33,503 bases of DNA from Streptacidiphilus anmyonensis (GTDB lineage Bacteria; Actinomycetota; Actinomycetes; Streptomycetales; Streptomycetaceae). This document shows positions 1 to 9,900 of this stretch, piece by piece (position 1 is the stretch's first letter; the number at the start of each line of letters is the position of its first letter). The notes beneath the pieces were generated by a model. It searched no databases, had not been told where the DNA came from, and saw nothing but the letters and a program-made list of their open reading frames with translations. The stretch lies in NCBI RefSeq assembly GCF_000787855.1, contig NZ_BBPQ01000035.1, positions 1 to 33,503 of the forward strand, in the 5' to 3' direction. Both the position numbers and the translations under genes were made by a program.

Positions 1-2019
1 GCGGCGGCCCGTGACGCCGCCAACGCCGCGGCCGACCACGCGGAGAAGGCGGCGGCCGCCGCCGACGACGCCGTGAAGTACGCGGGCAAGGCCATCGACT
101 TCGCCAACAAGTCCACCGCGTACGCCGCCGACGCCCAGACGGCGGCCGATGCCGCGGTCAAGGCCGTGCTGGACGCGCAGAAGGTGGAGCAGGACGCCGT
201 CGCGGCGGAACTCGCGAAGCTCGACGCCTACACCGACCAGGGCAAGGCCGAGGCCGCCGCGCTCGCCGCCCAGGAGGAGCAGGACCTCGCGGACTTCCGC
301 ACCCAGACGACCCAGCAGCAGGCCATCGACTCCGCCACGCAGCAACTGATCGCAGCCGCGGAGCAGGCATTCACGGCTGGCGACCGCCCGACCGCCGTCG
401 GCCACGGCCGCAGCGCCTGCCTCAACCTGCTGACGTCCCACGGCACCTGGACCCGCGAGGCGGCGGAGTTCGCGCTCGCCGCCGGTGAGGAGTCGGTGCT
501 GAACTGGATCGAGGCCGACCGGCTCATCGCGCAGCGGCAGGACGACCGCGAGAGCGTCGTGTTCATCGCCCAGGTCAGCACGCCCGACGTGGCGACGGCG
601 GCCCAGGCGGCCCTGCAGTCCACAGATCCGGGCGCGCCCGCCGCCTTCCTCACCACCGGCGCGACCGAGGCGGCCAGGACCGATCAGACCGCGGCGATCT
701 TCCGGATCCTCGGCGGGAACCCCGGCAGCGCGGTCAGGCAGGCCGCGACCGATGCCCTCGACGACGGCTCGGCCACGGCCGTGCACGACTTCTTCACCGT
801 CAAGTACGGGCCGGCGCAGGCGCAGGACGACAACGTGGCGGTCTTCGCCACCATCGACTCCGCGGGCCCGTACACCAGGACGGCTGCGGCGGTCGCGCTC
901 GAGGGCCCGAGCTGGATGCGTCGCAACTTCGTCACCACCGTCCACCCGCGGATGCTGCAGCTCGACTCGGACGCGGCCGCTCACGCCGCGGCCATGCAGG
1001 CCCTGCTCGCGCACGCCGCCAAGCTCGCCCAGGACGCGACGACCAACGCGGCCTCCGCGCAGAAGACCGCAGCGGACGCCCGCAAGGCGGCGGACGAGGC
1101 GCAGAAGTGGGCCGACGCCGCCACGAAGTCCGCTCTCAAGGCCCAGGGTTACAAGCAGCAGGCGGACAGCAACGCGGACGCTGCGGAGAAGTCCGCAGCG
1201 GACGCCCAGGCCTCCGCCGACAAGGCGAAGGCCGCGGCGCTCGCCGCGCGCGGTGCCAGCCGGCGCGCCAACTACTGCGCGAACCAGGCGACCGCCGCCG
1301 CGGACGCCGCGACTGCGTCCGCCGTCGACGCCCAGGCCTCCGCCAACTCGGCCGCATCCTCGGCCTTCCAGGCCGGCAAGGACGCCAAGGAGGCGGCGAA
1401 CGCTGCCTCCGAGGCGAAGCAGATCGCCGCCACGAAGCGCCAGCAGGAGCAGGTGGAAGCAGCCAGGCTTGCCGCGGAGGCGGCTGCGAAGGCGAAGCAG
1501 GACGGTGTCGACCAGGCCGACAACCCGGACAACGACGGGGCGAAGCAGTCGGGCACGTTCATGGGCGGCACCAAGGGTGACTGGCAGGACGCGGCCGATA
1601 CGCTCGGCACCGAGTCCACCACCATGGGCTACCTGGCCGCCGTTTCGCTGCTGGCCCCGCCGCCGGCGGGCGAGATCCTCTTCACGGCCTTCGGCGCGGG
1701 CTCCCTGCTCGCCGGAGTAGAGAGCACCGTCATCTACGGGTTCACCGACGGCCTCTCCTCCGCCCACTTCCTGCTGTCGACGTTCAGCCTGGCCGTCGGC
1801 ATCTACACCACCGGCGTGCCGTGGACCAGGTTCGGGGGAACGGTCGGCGCCATCGACGACGCGTACCACGGGATCGAAGGCGGCGTCCTGTCGATGGGTG
1901 TCCAGGCTCGGCGCGTCGGCGCGTCGGTCCTGTCGCCGGCCACCAGTGCCGTCGTCGATGCCGGCAAGACCGTCGGCGATGCCGTCAGCGACACCTGGCA
2001 CGACCTGACGCCGTGGTGA
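1..2019 (+). CDS. ALF-repeat secreted/surface protein, 5' end outside window
   Basis: The frame is open from base 1, so the true start lies upstream; the GTG at 73 is internal. The visible 672 residues are extremely Ala/Lys/Glu/Asp-rich. They begin with a coiled-coil-like stretch, followed by about four degenerate short ALF repeats (pattern xAAxxAL..G....FL) at roughly residues 150-315 counted from base 1. A second long alanine-rich coiled coil follows to about residue 520. The C-terminal part (after GTFMGGTKGDW) is less biased and has two or three hydrophobic stretches that could be membrane segments. ALF-repeat proteins are common large exported proteins of streptomycetes, usually next to trypsin-like/FG-GAP proteins as here; some are thought to be polymorphic-toxin carriers. 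No recognisable toxin domain is visible at this C-terminus, so function is unassigned. Confidence 0.8.
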   Translation, partial: AAARDAANAAADHAEKAAAAADDAVKYAGKAIDFANKSTAYAADAQTAADAAVKAVLDAQKVEQDAVAAELAKLDAYTDQGKAEAAALAAQEEQDLADFRTQTTQQQAIDSATQQLIAAAEQAFTAGDRPTAVGHGRSACLNLLTSHGTWTREAAEFALAAGEESVLNWIEADRLIAQRQDDRESVVFIAQVSTPDVATAAQAALQSTDPGAPAAFLTTGATEAARTDQTAAIFRILGGNPGSAVRQAATDALDDGSATAVHDFFTVKYGPAQAQDDNVAVFATIDSAGPYTRTAAAVALEGPSWMRRNFVTTVHPRMLQLDSDAAAHAAAMQALLAHAAKLAQDATTNAASAQKTAADARKAADEAQKWADAATKSALKAQGYKQQADSNADAAEKSAADAQASADKAKAAALAARGASRRANYCANQATAAADAATASAVDAQASANSAASSAFQAGKDAKEAANAASEAKQIAATKRQQEQVEAARLAAEAAAKAKQDGVDQADNPDNDGAKQSGTFMGGTKGDWQDAADTLGTESTTMGYLAAVSLLAPPPAGEILFTAFGAGSLLAGVESTVIYGFTDGLSSAHFLLSTFSLAVGIYTTGVPWTRFGGTVGAIDDAYHGIEGGVLSMGVQARRVGASVLSPATSAVVDAGKTVGDAVSDTWHDLTPW

Positions 2020-2064
2020 TCCGGCATCTCGTTCTTCCGACTTCCGAATACGACCGAAACGAGG

Positions 2065-2658
2065 GTGAGGACCGTGCTGGAGACGCGAACGGCAGTGGGT
2101 TCCCGGCCGCAGTGGCAGCGAGCCGCCCGGCGGGCACTGGGAACCGCGGCGGTGGCCGCGCTGGCCGTGTCGGCGGTGGTGGCGGGCTCGCAGGGCTCCC
2201 CGGGTTCGCAGGGTTCGCGGACCCGGGCGGCTGCGAGCGGTGGGGGCGGAAGTGCGGTGGCCCCCGTGGCCGATGAGGAGCCGGGGTACGCGGTGGAGGA
2301 CTTCAGCTACCCGGGGGCGGACAAGATCCTGGCGCAGCAGAACATCGTCCTCAAGCGCGGCGACGGGCACATCGTCCTCGCCGACTGTGCCAGCGCGACC
2401 GGGCTGCTGGAGGTCTGGTCCCGAAGCAGCGCGAAGATCTGCTTCAAGGTCACCAGCGCCTCGGGCTGGCTGACCCTGGAGATCCCCCGCGTCTACGGCA
2501 TCAAGGGCAGCGTCGACCAGTCCGCCCAGGTCGACATGACCACCGGCACCGAACAGCAGACCTACGACGTCGCCAAGAACGCCTTCACCGGGGTCGGCGA
2601 GAGCACGGACCCGCAGGGCCGCGACTTCACGCTCATGGAGATCCGAACCATCGCGTAG
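2065..2658 (+). CDS. small secreted protein of ALF-repeat neighbourhood
   Basis: About 197 residues, starting 45 bases after the ALF-repeat gene. The annotated start is GTG 2065; GTG 2074 is as likely because a GAGGG sits eight bases before it. The N-terminus has several Arg, then a hydrophobic stretch (GTAAVAALAVSAVVAG), which reads as a signal peptide or signal anchor. A Gly/Ser/Pro-rich low-complexity linker follows. The mature part contains two cysteines (LADCAS and KICFKV) that could form a disulfide, and is rich in beta-prone residues. I do not recognise a family. Its position between two exported proteins on the same strand suggests it is exported with them. Confidence 0.75.
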   Translation: MRTVLETRTAVGSRPQWQRAARRALGTAAVAALAVSAVVAGSQGSPGSQGSRTRAAASGGGGSAVAPVADEEPGYAVEDFSYPGADKILAQQNIVLKRGDGHIVLADCASATGLLEVWSRSSAKICFKVTSASGWLTLEIPRVYGIKGSVDQSAQVDMTTGTEQQTYDVAKNAFTGVGESTDPQGRDFTLMEIRTIA

Positions 2659-2707
2659 CCGCCGGCCCCGCATCCCACCCACAACCGTTCCCAGAGAAGG
2701 AAGTCGT

Positions 2708-4255
2708 ATGTCCACCAGCGCCGCTCGGGCCGTGTTCACGGCCGCAATACTGTCGACCGCGCTCACCGCGTCCGCGCTGACCATGTCGAACGCCTCCGCC
2801 CTCGCGGGCGACCCGGTCGCGGCCGGCGCCTACGCCTACAGCGCCAAGCTGGTGATCGGCGAGGGTGACACGCAGCGGGTGTGTTCGGGCACGCTGGTGG
2901 ACCCGCAGTGGGTGCTGACGGCGGCGAGCTGTTTCGCGGACACACCGGGCATGGCGGTGGCGGCCGGCCCGCCCAAGCTCAGCACGACCGTCACGGTGGG
3001 GCGCACCGACCTGTCCACCAGCGCGGGCGCGGTCACCACCGTGACGGAGCTGGTCCCGCGCGCGGACCGCGATGTCGTCATGGCCAAGCTGGCGCACCGC
3101 GTTCTGGACGTGGCTCCGGCCAGGATCGCGGCCACCGCTCCGAGCCCGGGGGAGCAACTGCGGGCCACCGGCTTCGGCCGAACCAAGGACGAGTGGGTGC
3201 CCGACCTGCTGCACTCCTCGCTCTTCTCGGTGCAGAGCGTCAGCGGCTCCGACGTCGCGCTGGCCGCGGGCTCGCAGGGTGCGGTGATCTGCAAGGGCGA
3301 TGCCGGTGGTCCGCTGGTGCGGGAGCAGGGCGACAGCGTCGAGGTCGCCGCGGTCAACAGCCGCTCCTGGCAGGGCGGGTGCCTGGGGACGGCCGACACC
3401 GAGACACGTACGGATGCCGTGAGTTCCCGGGTGGACGACCTCGGTTCCTGGATCAAGGACACGGTGTTCGTCGCTCCCGGTGACCTGACCGGCGACGACA
3501 AGCCCGACCTCGTCGCGGTCGACGGCGCTGGTAATCTGCGCCTCTACCCCGGCGACGGCAAGGGCGGTCTCGGGTCCTACGTCGTCATCGGCACCGGCGG
3601 ATGGTCGGGAGCCTCGGTGACCCACCGCGGCGACTGGACCGGGGACGGGCTGGAGGACGTCGTCGCCATCGTCGGCGGCGAGCTGCGCGTCTACCCCAAC
3701 CGCGGCGACGGCTCACTCGCCGCGCCGATCAAGGTCGCCAGCGGTCTGCCCACCAGTTCCAAGGTCGTGGGCATCGGCGACGCCACCGGGGACGGACGCC
3801 CCGACCTGGTCATCTCGCACGACGACAAGCTGTGGCTGTACGCAGAGGGAACCGGCGCCACCCCGTCCGTCGCCGCACCCGTGCTGATCGGCAGCGGCGG
3901 CTGGACACCCATGACCATCACGGCCCCCGGCGACGCCAACCGGGACGGCCGGGTCGACCTGCTCGCCCGGGACACCCGCACCGGCGACCTGTGGCTCTAC
4001 CCGGGCAAGGCCGGTGGTGGCTTCGGCACCCGCACCCAGTACGGACACAGCTACAGCACCACCATCCGCCCACTGCTCGCCGGTGCGGCCGACGCCGACG
4101 GCAACGGCGTGGCCGACATGTGGGCCACCACCAACGACGGCACCGGCACCCTGCTGTTCTACGCAGGCGCCACCGACTCCACCGGCAACCCCGTCGACGG
4201 CCCCCGCACCACGGTCGGCACCGGCGGATGGAGCGGCATCCAGTCCATCAGCTGA
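2708..4255 (+). CDS. Secreted trypsin-fold pseudoprotease with FG-GAP/VCBS-like repeats
   Basis: 515 residues from an ATG with a GAGAAGGAAG ribosome site just upstream. Residues 1-33 are a signal peptide ending near ASALA. Residues 45-250 have the chymotrypsin/trypsin layout: LVDPQWVLTAASCF where active enzymes have TAAHC (His replaced by Ser74), Asp122 in RDVVMAKL, and CKGDAGGPL where active enzymes have GDSGGP (Ser replaced by Ala199). Two of three triad residues are therefore missing and hydrolysis is unlikely. Residues 255-515 carry FG-GAP/VCBS-type repeats with DxTGDxxPDL calcium-loop motifs (GDLTGDDKPDL, GDATGDGRPDL, GDANRDGRVDL, ADADGNGVADM), typical of beta-propeller adhesion modules. 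It is likely a secreted binding protein rather than an enzyme. Confidence 0.88.
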   Translation: MSTSAARAVFTAAILSTALTASALTMSNASALAGDPVAAGAYAYSAKLVIGEGDTQRVCSGTLVDPQWVLTAASCFADTPGMAVAAGPPKLSTTVTVGRTDLSTSAGAVTTVTELVPRADRDVVMAKLAHRVLDVAPARIAATAPSPGEQLRATGFGRTKDEWVPDLLHSSLFSVQSVSGSDVALAAGSQGAVICKGDAGGPLVREQGDSVEVAAVNSRSWQGGCLGTADTETRTDAVSSRVDDLGSWIKDTVFVAPGDLTGDDKPDLVAVDGAGNLRLYPGDGKGGLGSYVVIGTGGWSGASVTHRGDWTGDGLEDVVAIVGGELRVYPNRGDGSLAAPIKVASGLPTSSKVVGIGDATGDGRPDLVISHDDKLWLYAEGTGATPSVAAPVLIGSGGWTPMTITAPGDANRDGRVDLLARDTRTGDLWLYPGKAGGGFGTRTQYGHSYSTTIRPLLAGAADADGNGVADMWATTNDGTGTLLFYAGATDSTGNPVDGPRTTVGTGGWSGIQSIS

Positions 4256-4678
4256 CCGGGCGTCCGGTTCCCGGGGCAGCTCTTCGAGTTGACCGACGGT
4301 GCGTCACGAAGCACTGCTGTACCCGATGCGGCGACGGACGGCGGCGGGGCGCGACATCGCTCCGGCCCGGAGCCCGCCCTCGCCGCAGCCCGCTGTGGTA
4401 AGCCACGAGGCGCCGGCCACCACCAGGTGGTCGGCGTCCCGCGCTGTGCCTGCCGGCGGAGAGCGGTGAGGTCGGGGACCCGCTGCTCGGGCGGCAGCTT
4501 CTCCAGAATTGCTCGGGCGAGGCGATTCGACATCGGATCACTCCGCTTTCCGAGGTCAACTACCTTTCGCAGTAGGCCGATCACGGCCGGATTGGAGCGG
4601 ATTGGCGACATGGGACCCGTCCGTCCAACGGGGCTGGTCGGTGCCATCGCCCGTCGTCACGGACGGACGTCCCTGCCG
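4256..4678. other. Intergenic stretch without a convincing gene
   Basis: This 423-base gap separates the exported-protein group from a broken regulator. A minus-strand reading from ATG 4533 (beginning MSNRLARAILEKLPPEQR) has a weak GGAG upstream. It quickly becomes low-complexity and runs through the end of the preceding gene on the opposite strand, so I do not call it. An inverted repeat GTCCGTCC...GGACGGAC lies around 4618-4670 with a long loop and is probably incidental. Confidence 0.5.
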
Positions 4679-5250
4679 TCAGCTCACCTCGGGCCCGAAC
4701 CGGTGCCTGTACGCCGACGGAGTGATACCTGTCTCGCGACGCATGAGCGATGGCAGGCTGGTAGCCGTTCCCAGCCCGCTTCGGCGTGCGACGATCTCGC
4801 ATCGTGACTCGCCCCGCTCGATCAAGCGGCACGCCAAGGCGAGCCGCTCGCCCGTGAGCCACATCAAGGGAGTCGTTCCCAGTTGCGCCCGGAAGCGGCG
4901 GTGCAGTGTCGCCGGACTGACCGCCGCTCGCGCCGCGAGGTCGGAGACCGTGAGTGGTGCGTCGAGCCGCTCTTGGGCCCAGGCCAGGACGGGGGCCAGC
5001 GATTCGTCGAGGAGGTCGGGCATGGGACGCTCCACGAACTGCCGCTGTCCGCCGTCGCGGTGCGCCGCGAAGACCAGTCGCCGGCTCACGGAGTTGGCGA
5101 CCTCGGCGCCGTGGTCGCGCCGGACCACGTGCAGCCCGAGGTCGAGTGCGGCCGCGCTTCCCGCGGCGGTGAGGATGTCACCGTCGTCCACGAACAGCAC
5201 GGCTGATTCGACGTGGACAGCCAGGACGTGAAAGCGTTCGCCTGGATCGG
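4679..5250 (-). pseudogene. Truncated GlxA/AraC-family transcriptional regulator
   Basis: The C-terminal two-thirds of a DJ-1/PfpI-AraC fusion regulator is clear. The end of the DJ-1/PfpI domain is visible (VLFVDDGDILTAAGSAAALD, then HRDGGQRQFVERPMPD), followed by a complete AraC helix-turn-helix domain (LTVSDLAARAAVSPATLHRR, then TGITPSAYRHRFG). Family members are about 310-330 residues and have some 150 more residues upstream. Here the reading frame before about base 5250 becomes Arg/Gly/Pro-rich and unrelated to the family. No start with a ribosome site is visible, so the gene looks decapitated. The boundary is approximate. A short variant made from an internal start cannot be excluded. 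Confidence 0.7.
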
Positions 5251-5425
5251 ACGGCCGGAAGTCGCCCTGGTGTGGATCTGCGGAGCCACCGGCGCGGCGG
5301 CGATCGCGCTGGCTGTCGCCGGGCTGTCGGCTGCCGCGGTAGGCCTTGGTGTGGCCTCGGTCGCGACGCTGCGGCTTGCGGTGTTGTTCATGCGGGCCGG
5401 CGGGGCCCGCCACACCCGCGGCTGA
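5213..5425 (+). CDS. Possible small hydrophobic protein or gene tail
   Basis: A 70-residue reading (GTG 5213, or GTG 5228) whose middle is strongly hydrophobic with two candidate membrane helices (VALVWICGATGAAAIALAVA and AVGLGVASVATLRLAVLFM). It lies where the missing front of the neighbouring GlxA-like gene should be, on the opposite strand. It may be foreign DNA joined at that break, the 3' tail of a lost gene, or chance. No family is recognised and the ribosome site is poor. Confidence 0.25.
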   Translation: MDSQDVKAFAWIGRPEVALVWICGATGAAAIALAVAGLSAAAVGLGVASVATLRLAVLFMRAGGARHTRG

Positions 5426-5439
5426 CCGCGGTGCTCGTG

Positions 5440-6051
5440 CTACAGGTCGTCGAGCAGGCGACGGGCGTCCGAGAGCAGGCGGGCCACCTCCTGCCGCTTG
5501 TCCGCGGCGGGATCGTCCCGGCCGTCCGCGGCGCAGCCCGGGCAGCCGCTCACGGCGACCTGGAGTGCCGTCGCCGCCTGGCGAGCGAACAGCGAAAGGA
5601 GGTCCAGCTCCGGCAGGCTGGCCCGCGCCGCAGGGGCGGGATCCAGGACCTCCAGCACGCCCAGCACCTCCGCGCCGTGGATGAGGGGCGCGGCCATGAG
5701 CGCGTCGGGCACGTAGCGGGTGGACTCGGCGAGCAAACGGTCGAAGGCGGTGTTGCGGCGCAGGTCGTCGACGATCAGCGGCTCGCCGGAGGCGGCGACC
5801 CAGCCGGCGATGCCCTGACCGGCGGGAAAGCGCCTGCCGACCAGAAAGTCCTGCCCCTGGCCCGACACGGCACGGAAGACGAGCTCGTCGGTGGCCCGGT
5901 CCAGCAGCAGGATCGAGCCGGCCTCCGCGGCGAAGATGGCGCGGGCGACGTTGACCACCGACTGCAGGAGCTCCGCCGTCGCCGGCCCCAGCCGCGCGTC
6001 GGCGGAGGCGGAGGCGGAGGCGGGGGCGTGGGGGTACGTCGACTCGATCAC
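5440..6051 (-). CDS. GAF-domain sensor protein
   Basis: 203 residues from GTG 6051, which overlaps the TGA of the upstream subtilase gene as GTGA, so translation is probably coupled. AGAGGG precedes the start. Residues about 20-165 form a GAF domain: AIFAAEAGSILLLDRATDEL, GRRFPAGQGIAGWVAASGEP, LIVDDLRRNTAFDR, then AAPLIHGAEVLGVLEVL. A short Ala/Ser-rich head precedes it, and the tail has two cysteines close together (SGCPGCAADG) and a charged helix. GAF domains bind small ligands such as cyclic nucleotides. The gene is last in a run beginning with a nucleotide cyclase, so cyclic-nucleotide sensing is a reasonable but unproven guess. No kinase or output domain is present. Confidence 0.88.
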   Translation of the reverse strand: MIESTYPHAPASASASADARLGPATAELLQSVVNVARAIFAAEAGSILLLDRATDELVFRAVSGQGQDFLVGRRFPAGQGIAGWVAASGEPLIVDDLRRNTAFDRLLAESTRYVPDALMAAPLIHGAEVLGVLEVLDPAPAARASLPELDLLSLFARQAATALQVAVSGCPGCAADGRDDPAADKRQEVARLLSDARRLLDDL

Positions 6052-6950
6052 GGGATCGTTCCCTCTCGTGGAGACGGTTGCTGCGGGAGGTCGGAGACGC
6101 GGACGTTGGCCGCGGACAGGTACAGGACGCTCTTCAGCTGAAAGGTGGTCATCCGCGGGTGGCTCGACAGGATGCGCGCGCACATCCCCGCGACGAAGGG
6201 CGTGGCGAAGCTGTTTCCCGACGTCCGGATCGACGTGCCGCCGATCCAGGCGACCTCGACGTTCTGGCCGTGCGCGAAGAACTCCACGGGCGGCTGCGGG
6301 TTGTAGAGGTACAGGTCGGGGTCGGTCTCCTGGTGGCTGCCGACCGAGATGACCGAGGCGAAGCGCCAGGGGAAGCTCTCCACCTGCGCGTTGTGCGCGG
6401 AGGCGACGATGACCGTGCGTCCGAAGTAGGCGGCGTCGGCCAGGGCGTGCAGTTCCTCGGCGAAGCGGTTCTTGGTGGTGGACAGGCTCAGGTTCACCAC
6501 GTCGAAGCCCTGCTCGACGGCCCAGCGCAGGCCGGTCAGCAGCATCTCGCCGGAGCCGGAGAAGCGCTCCCCGAGCACCCGGACGCTGTGGAGCTCGCAG
6601 TCGGGGGCGATCCGGCGGATGATCCCCGCGCAGGCGGTGCCGTGGCCGCAACTGTCCGCGGCGGCGGACTCGGTGACGCGGACGCCCGCCTCGTCCTTGA
6701 CGACGGCCCAGGAGCCGTCGACCGGACCCACGCCCGGGTGCTCGCCCTCCACCCCGGAGTCCACCACGCAGACCCGGACCCCTCGGCCGGTGCCGCCCAC
6801 GAGGCCCGCGACGCCCGCCGCGGACGTCCCGGACGGCGTGGGAGGCGCTGGAGGCGGGCCGACGTCGGCGTGGACCGGCAGGTCCGCGGGCGTCCTGCCG
6901 CGCAGGCCCCAGGTCAGTCCGCGCGACGCGGTGGTGGCGGCGGTGGTCAT
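6048..6950 (-). CDS. S8 family serine peptidase (subtilase), no signal peptide
   Basis: 300 residues from ATG 6950, which overlaps the TGA of the upstream cyclase gene. The subtilisin triad is present: Asp64 in VCVVDSGVEGEHP, His103 in CGHGTACAG, and Ser247 in SGNSFATPFVAG, where Asn replaces the usual Thr before the Ser. Asn187 in SAHN is the probable oxyanion residue. No signal peptide, pro-domain or membrane anchor is seen; the N-terminus is a Pro/Ala-rich stretch of about 50 residues. It is probably cytosolic, unlike most actinobacterial subtilases. Cytosolic S8 enzymes in RiPP loci often trim leader peptides (LanP-like). That role is an inference from its position near the precursor genes; activity on them is not shown. 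Confidence 0.9.
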   Translation of the reverse strand: MTTAATTASRGLTWGLRGRTPADLPVHADVGPPPAPPTPSGTSAAGVAGLVGGTGRGVRVCVVDSGVEGEHPGVGPVDGSWAVVKDEAGVRVTESAAADSCGHGTACAGIIRRIAPDCELHSVRVLGERFSGSGEMLLTGLRWAVEQGFDVVNLSLSTTKNRFAEELHALADAAYFGRTVIVASAHNAQVESFPWRFASVISVGSHQETDPDLYLYNPQPPVEFFAHGQNVEVAWIGGTSIRTSGNSFATPFVAGMCARILSSHPRMTTFQLKSVLYLSAANVRVSDLPQQPSPREGTIP

Positions 6951-9900
6951 GGCATCGTTCCCTTTCCTTGCGCGTGTGCTGCGAGCATCTCGGCGGCGCG
7001 CGATCCCGGACGGTGCCCCTTGGCGGCGAACCGCTGCCTGGCCGCGTCCGCCGCACGTGCCGCCTCGCCGGGACGGCCGAGCAGGAGCGCGGTGCGGGCG
7101 TGGTCGAGCAGCGCCGTCGCCTGCACGATGGGGGAGTCCGTGGCGCCGGCCGCGGCCAGTGCCCTCGCCAGCAGCCGCTCGGCTGTCTCCCGGTGTCCGT
7201 ATCGGGCGGCGATCCGCCCGCGCAGGCCGTCGGCGTCGGCGGCCACGGCGGAGGGTCGGCGTTCTTCGGAGGGAGCGGCCGCGGGATCCGTTCCTGCCGT
7301 CCGGTCCGTTCCGGCCCCGGGGCTCCGGCCGGTCGGGTGTGCGCCGAGTTCGTCCAGGGCCGCCACGGCGGCCGCGGTCCGGCCGTGGTCCAGTCGGAGC
7401 CGGGCGGTGTCGAGCAGGACGCTGCGCAGCAGGCCGGTCTCGCCCAGCCGGCGGGCGGCGCCGGCGGCGGTGTCCAGCATCCGCTGGGCGCCGTGCCGGT
7501 CCCCGCCCAGGGACGCCACCGTCGCGGCGAAGAAGGGCAGGAAGACCTCCGCCTCCACGTAGCCGAGCCGTTCGGCGACGCGCTCGGCGTCGGCGAGGCT
7601 CCGCGCGGCCGCGTCGAGGTCGCCCTGGAGCGCCAGCAGCACGGCCAGCGGGCAGTTGATGGTCACCCGGACCGCGGGACGGCTGTTGCCGTGGGCGGCG
7701 AGCAGCGCGTTGCAGCGTGCCACCGCCGAGGTCACCGGCGCGGGGCCCCGCCACAGGGACACCGCCAGGGCGCCCAGGGCCGCGGCGAGTTCCTGCCCGC
7801 CGTCGGCCCGCACCGCGTGGTCGACGGCCCGGTCGAGGAGCGCGTGCGAGGCCTGGAACTGCCCGTCGGTCTGCTGCTGTTGGGCGAGCCGCAGGCAGGC
7901 CCGGGCCTGGCCGAGGTCGTCGGCGGCGCGTTCGAAGACCGGCAGGGCCGCCCGGGCTGCGGCGGCGGGCTGCTCGTCCTGGCCGAGCACCGCGAGGCTG
8001 AGCCTGGCATGCGCCGCCTCCACGGGGTTGGCGGTTCCGGCGGCGACGTCGGCCAGCAGCGTCCTGGCTTCCGCGCCCCGGCCGAGAGCGGACAGCGCCT
8101 CCCCGAGCCGCCGGGCAGCCGGTGTCCCGGCACTCTCCCCGGGGCGGTAGAGGTCCACCGCGCGGGCCAGGAGGTCGCTCGCCCAGGCGGGGTCGGTCCT
8201 GGCTGCCGCGCGGGCCCCGGCCTGGGCCAGTGTGTCGGCGGCGGCCAGACGCAGATCCCCTGTCCGTGGGCCCTGGAGGCCGAGGCCGGCCCGGTAACGG
8301 TAGGCACGTTCCAGATGGCCGCCGACGGCGGCCAGCCCCTGGCCGCGCACCGACGGGAGCCCGGCCGCCTGCTGGTGCCGGTCGGCGCGGGCCTGCTTGG
8401 CGAGGCAGGCGTAGGCGACCTCCTGGACGAGCCCGCTGGCGAAGCGCAGCGGGCGCTGGTCGGTCGCGATCAGACGCCTGCGGCCCAGCCGCGCGAGCGC
8501 CGCCCGCAGTTCGGCGGTGTCCGCGCGGTCCGCCCTGCCCGGGTCCGTTCCACGCGCCGCGTGCCGCGCTTCCGCCGGGCCCGCGCCGGGCGACGCCGCG
8601 ACGCCCGCGGCATCCGTGGCGTCGGCGGGGTCCGCGGAGTCCAGTGCGAGCAGGTCCTCCTGCGCGAACTCGCGGCCCAGGACGCAGGCCAGGTCCACGA
8701 CGCGGCGCTCCGCCGGATCCAGGGCGTCGAGCCGGGCGCCGATCAGCGCCTGAAGCGTCACCGGGACGTCGTCGGTGTCGAGTTCGCCACGGCAGGCCAG
8801 CAACTGCTCCAGGTGCAGGGGGTTGCCGCTGGCCCGTTCGACCAGCGCGGTCAGGCCTTCCGAGCCGTGGGCCGCGACCTCGGTCAGTTCGGTGGCCAGC
8901 TCCAGGCTCTCAGCCTCGGGCAGCCCGCCGAGGACGACGGCGCGTTCGGCCAGGCCCGGCCGCAGATCCATCAGCTCGGGTCGGCCGGCCAGCACGACCA
9001 GCACCGCGGTGCCGTCGAGGCCGTGCATGAGGCGTTCGAGGAACTCGACCAGCGCGGGGGCCGCCGAGTGGCAGTCGTCGAGGACCAGGAGTCCCGGCGC
9101 CGGGCCGCAGACGGCGGCGAGCAGGTCGACCAGCGCGGCGCAGGTGTCCTCCGGTGTGGGCGTCGGGGTGCCGTCGTGCAGCAGCCCCGCCCCGAGCAGG
9201 TCGACAGCCGCCTGTGGCGGCGGCGGCCCGTCCGGGCGCCGGGCCGTCAGCAGGGAACGCACCGCGTCGGCGAGGGGGTGCAGGCTGGCCTGTTCGCCCT
9301 GCGGGCGGCAGCGGCCGGTGCCGAGCACGGGCGTCGTCCCGAAGCCGGACAGCTTGCGCAGCCACTCGCGCAGCAACCGGGTCTTGCCCTGGCCTGCTTC
9401 GCCGCACAGCAGGAGCAGCTGCCCGCGCCGTTCGGTGCGAGCCAGGGCGAAAGCCCGGTCGAGCGCCCGTAGTTCGACGCCGCGGCCGACGAAGCGCCCG
9501 TCGGGCCGGTGCAGCCCCTCCTGGGCGTCGTCCCGCAGGGCCAGCAGCCGGTGGGCCGTGACGGGCTCGGTCTTGCCCTTCAGGTGCAGCGGGCCGACCT
9601 CGTCCGTCACGACTCCGGAGCCGGCGGCGCGCAGCGTGTCCGGTCCGATCAGGATCTCATCGGTCCCGGCGTTCTGCTCGAGCCGGGCGGCCACGTTGAC
9701 CACCTCGCCCGAGACCAGGGCCTGGCGGGTGGAGACGTCCGAGCCGGTGACCACACGGCCGGTGTTGACGCCGATGCGCGCGTGCAGCCTGACCCCGAGC
9801 GTCGGATACAGCTCGGCGTTCAGCCGGCGCAGCGCCTCCTTCATGCCCAGGGCTGCGGCGAGGGCCCGTCGCGCGTCGTCCTCACGTGCCGCGGGCACGC

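Noticed and set aside
752-1720. Long Arg/Pro/Thr-rich plus-strand reading inside the ALF-repeat gene
   Set aside because: It is an out-of-frame shadow of the Ala-rich coding sequence, with implausible composition and no ribosome site.
4256-4533. Minus-strand small gene starting MSNRLARAILEKLPPEQR
   Set aside because: Only the first 35 residues look protein-like; the rest is low complexity and runs antisense through the end of the preceding gene. Ribosome site weak.
6968-9472. 834-codon plus-strand reading opposite the cyclase gene
   Set aside because: Antisense shadow caused by high GC; composition Gly/Arg-rich and no domain recognisable, while the minus strand has clear cyclase and ATPase motifs.
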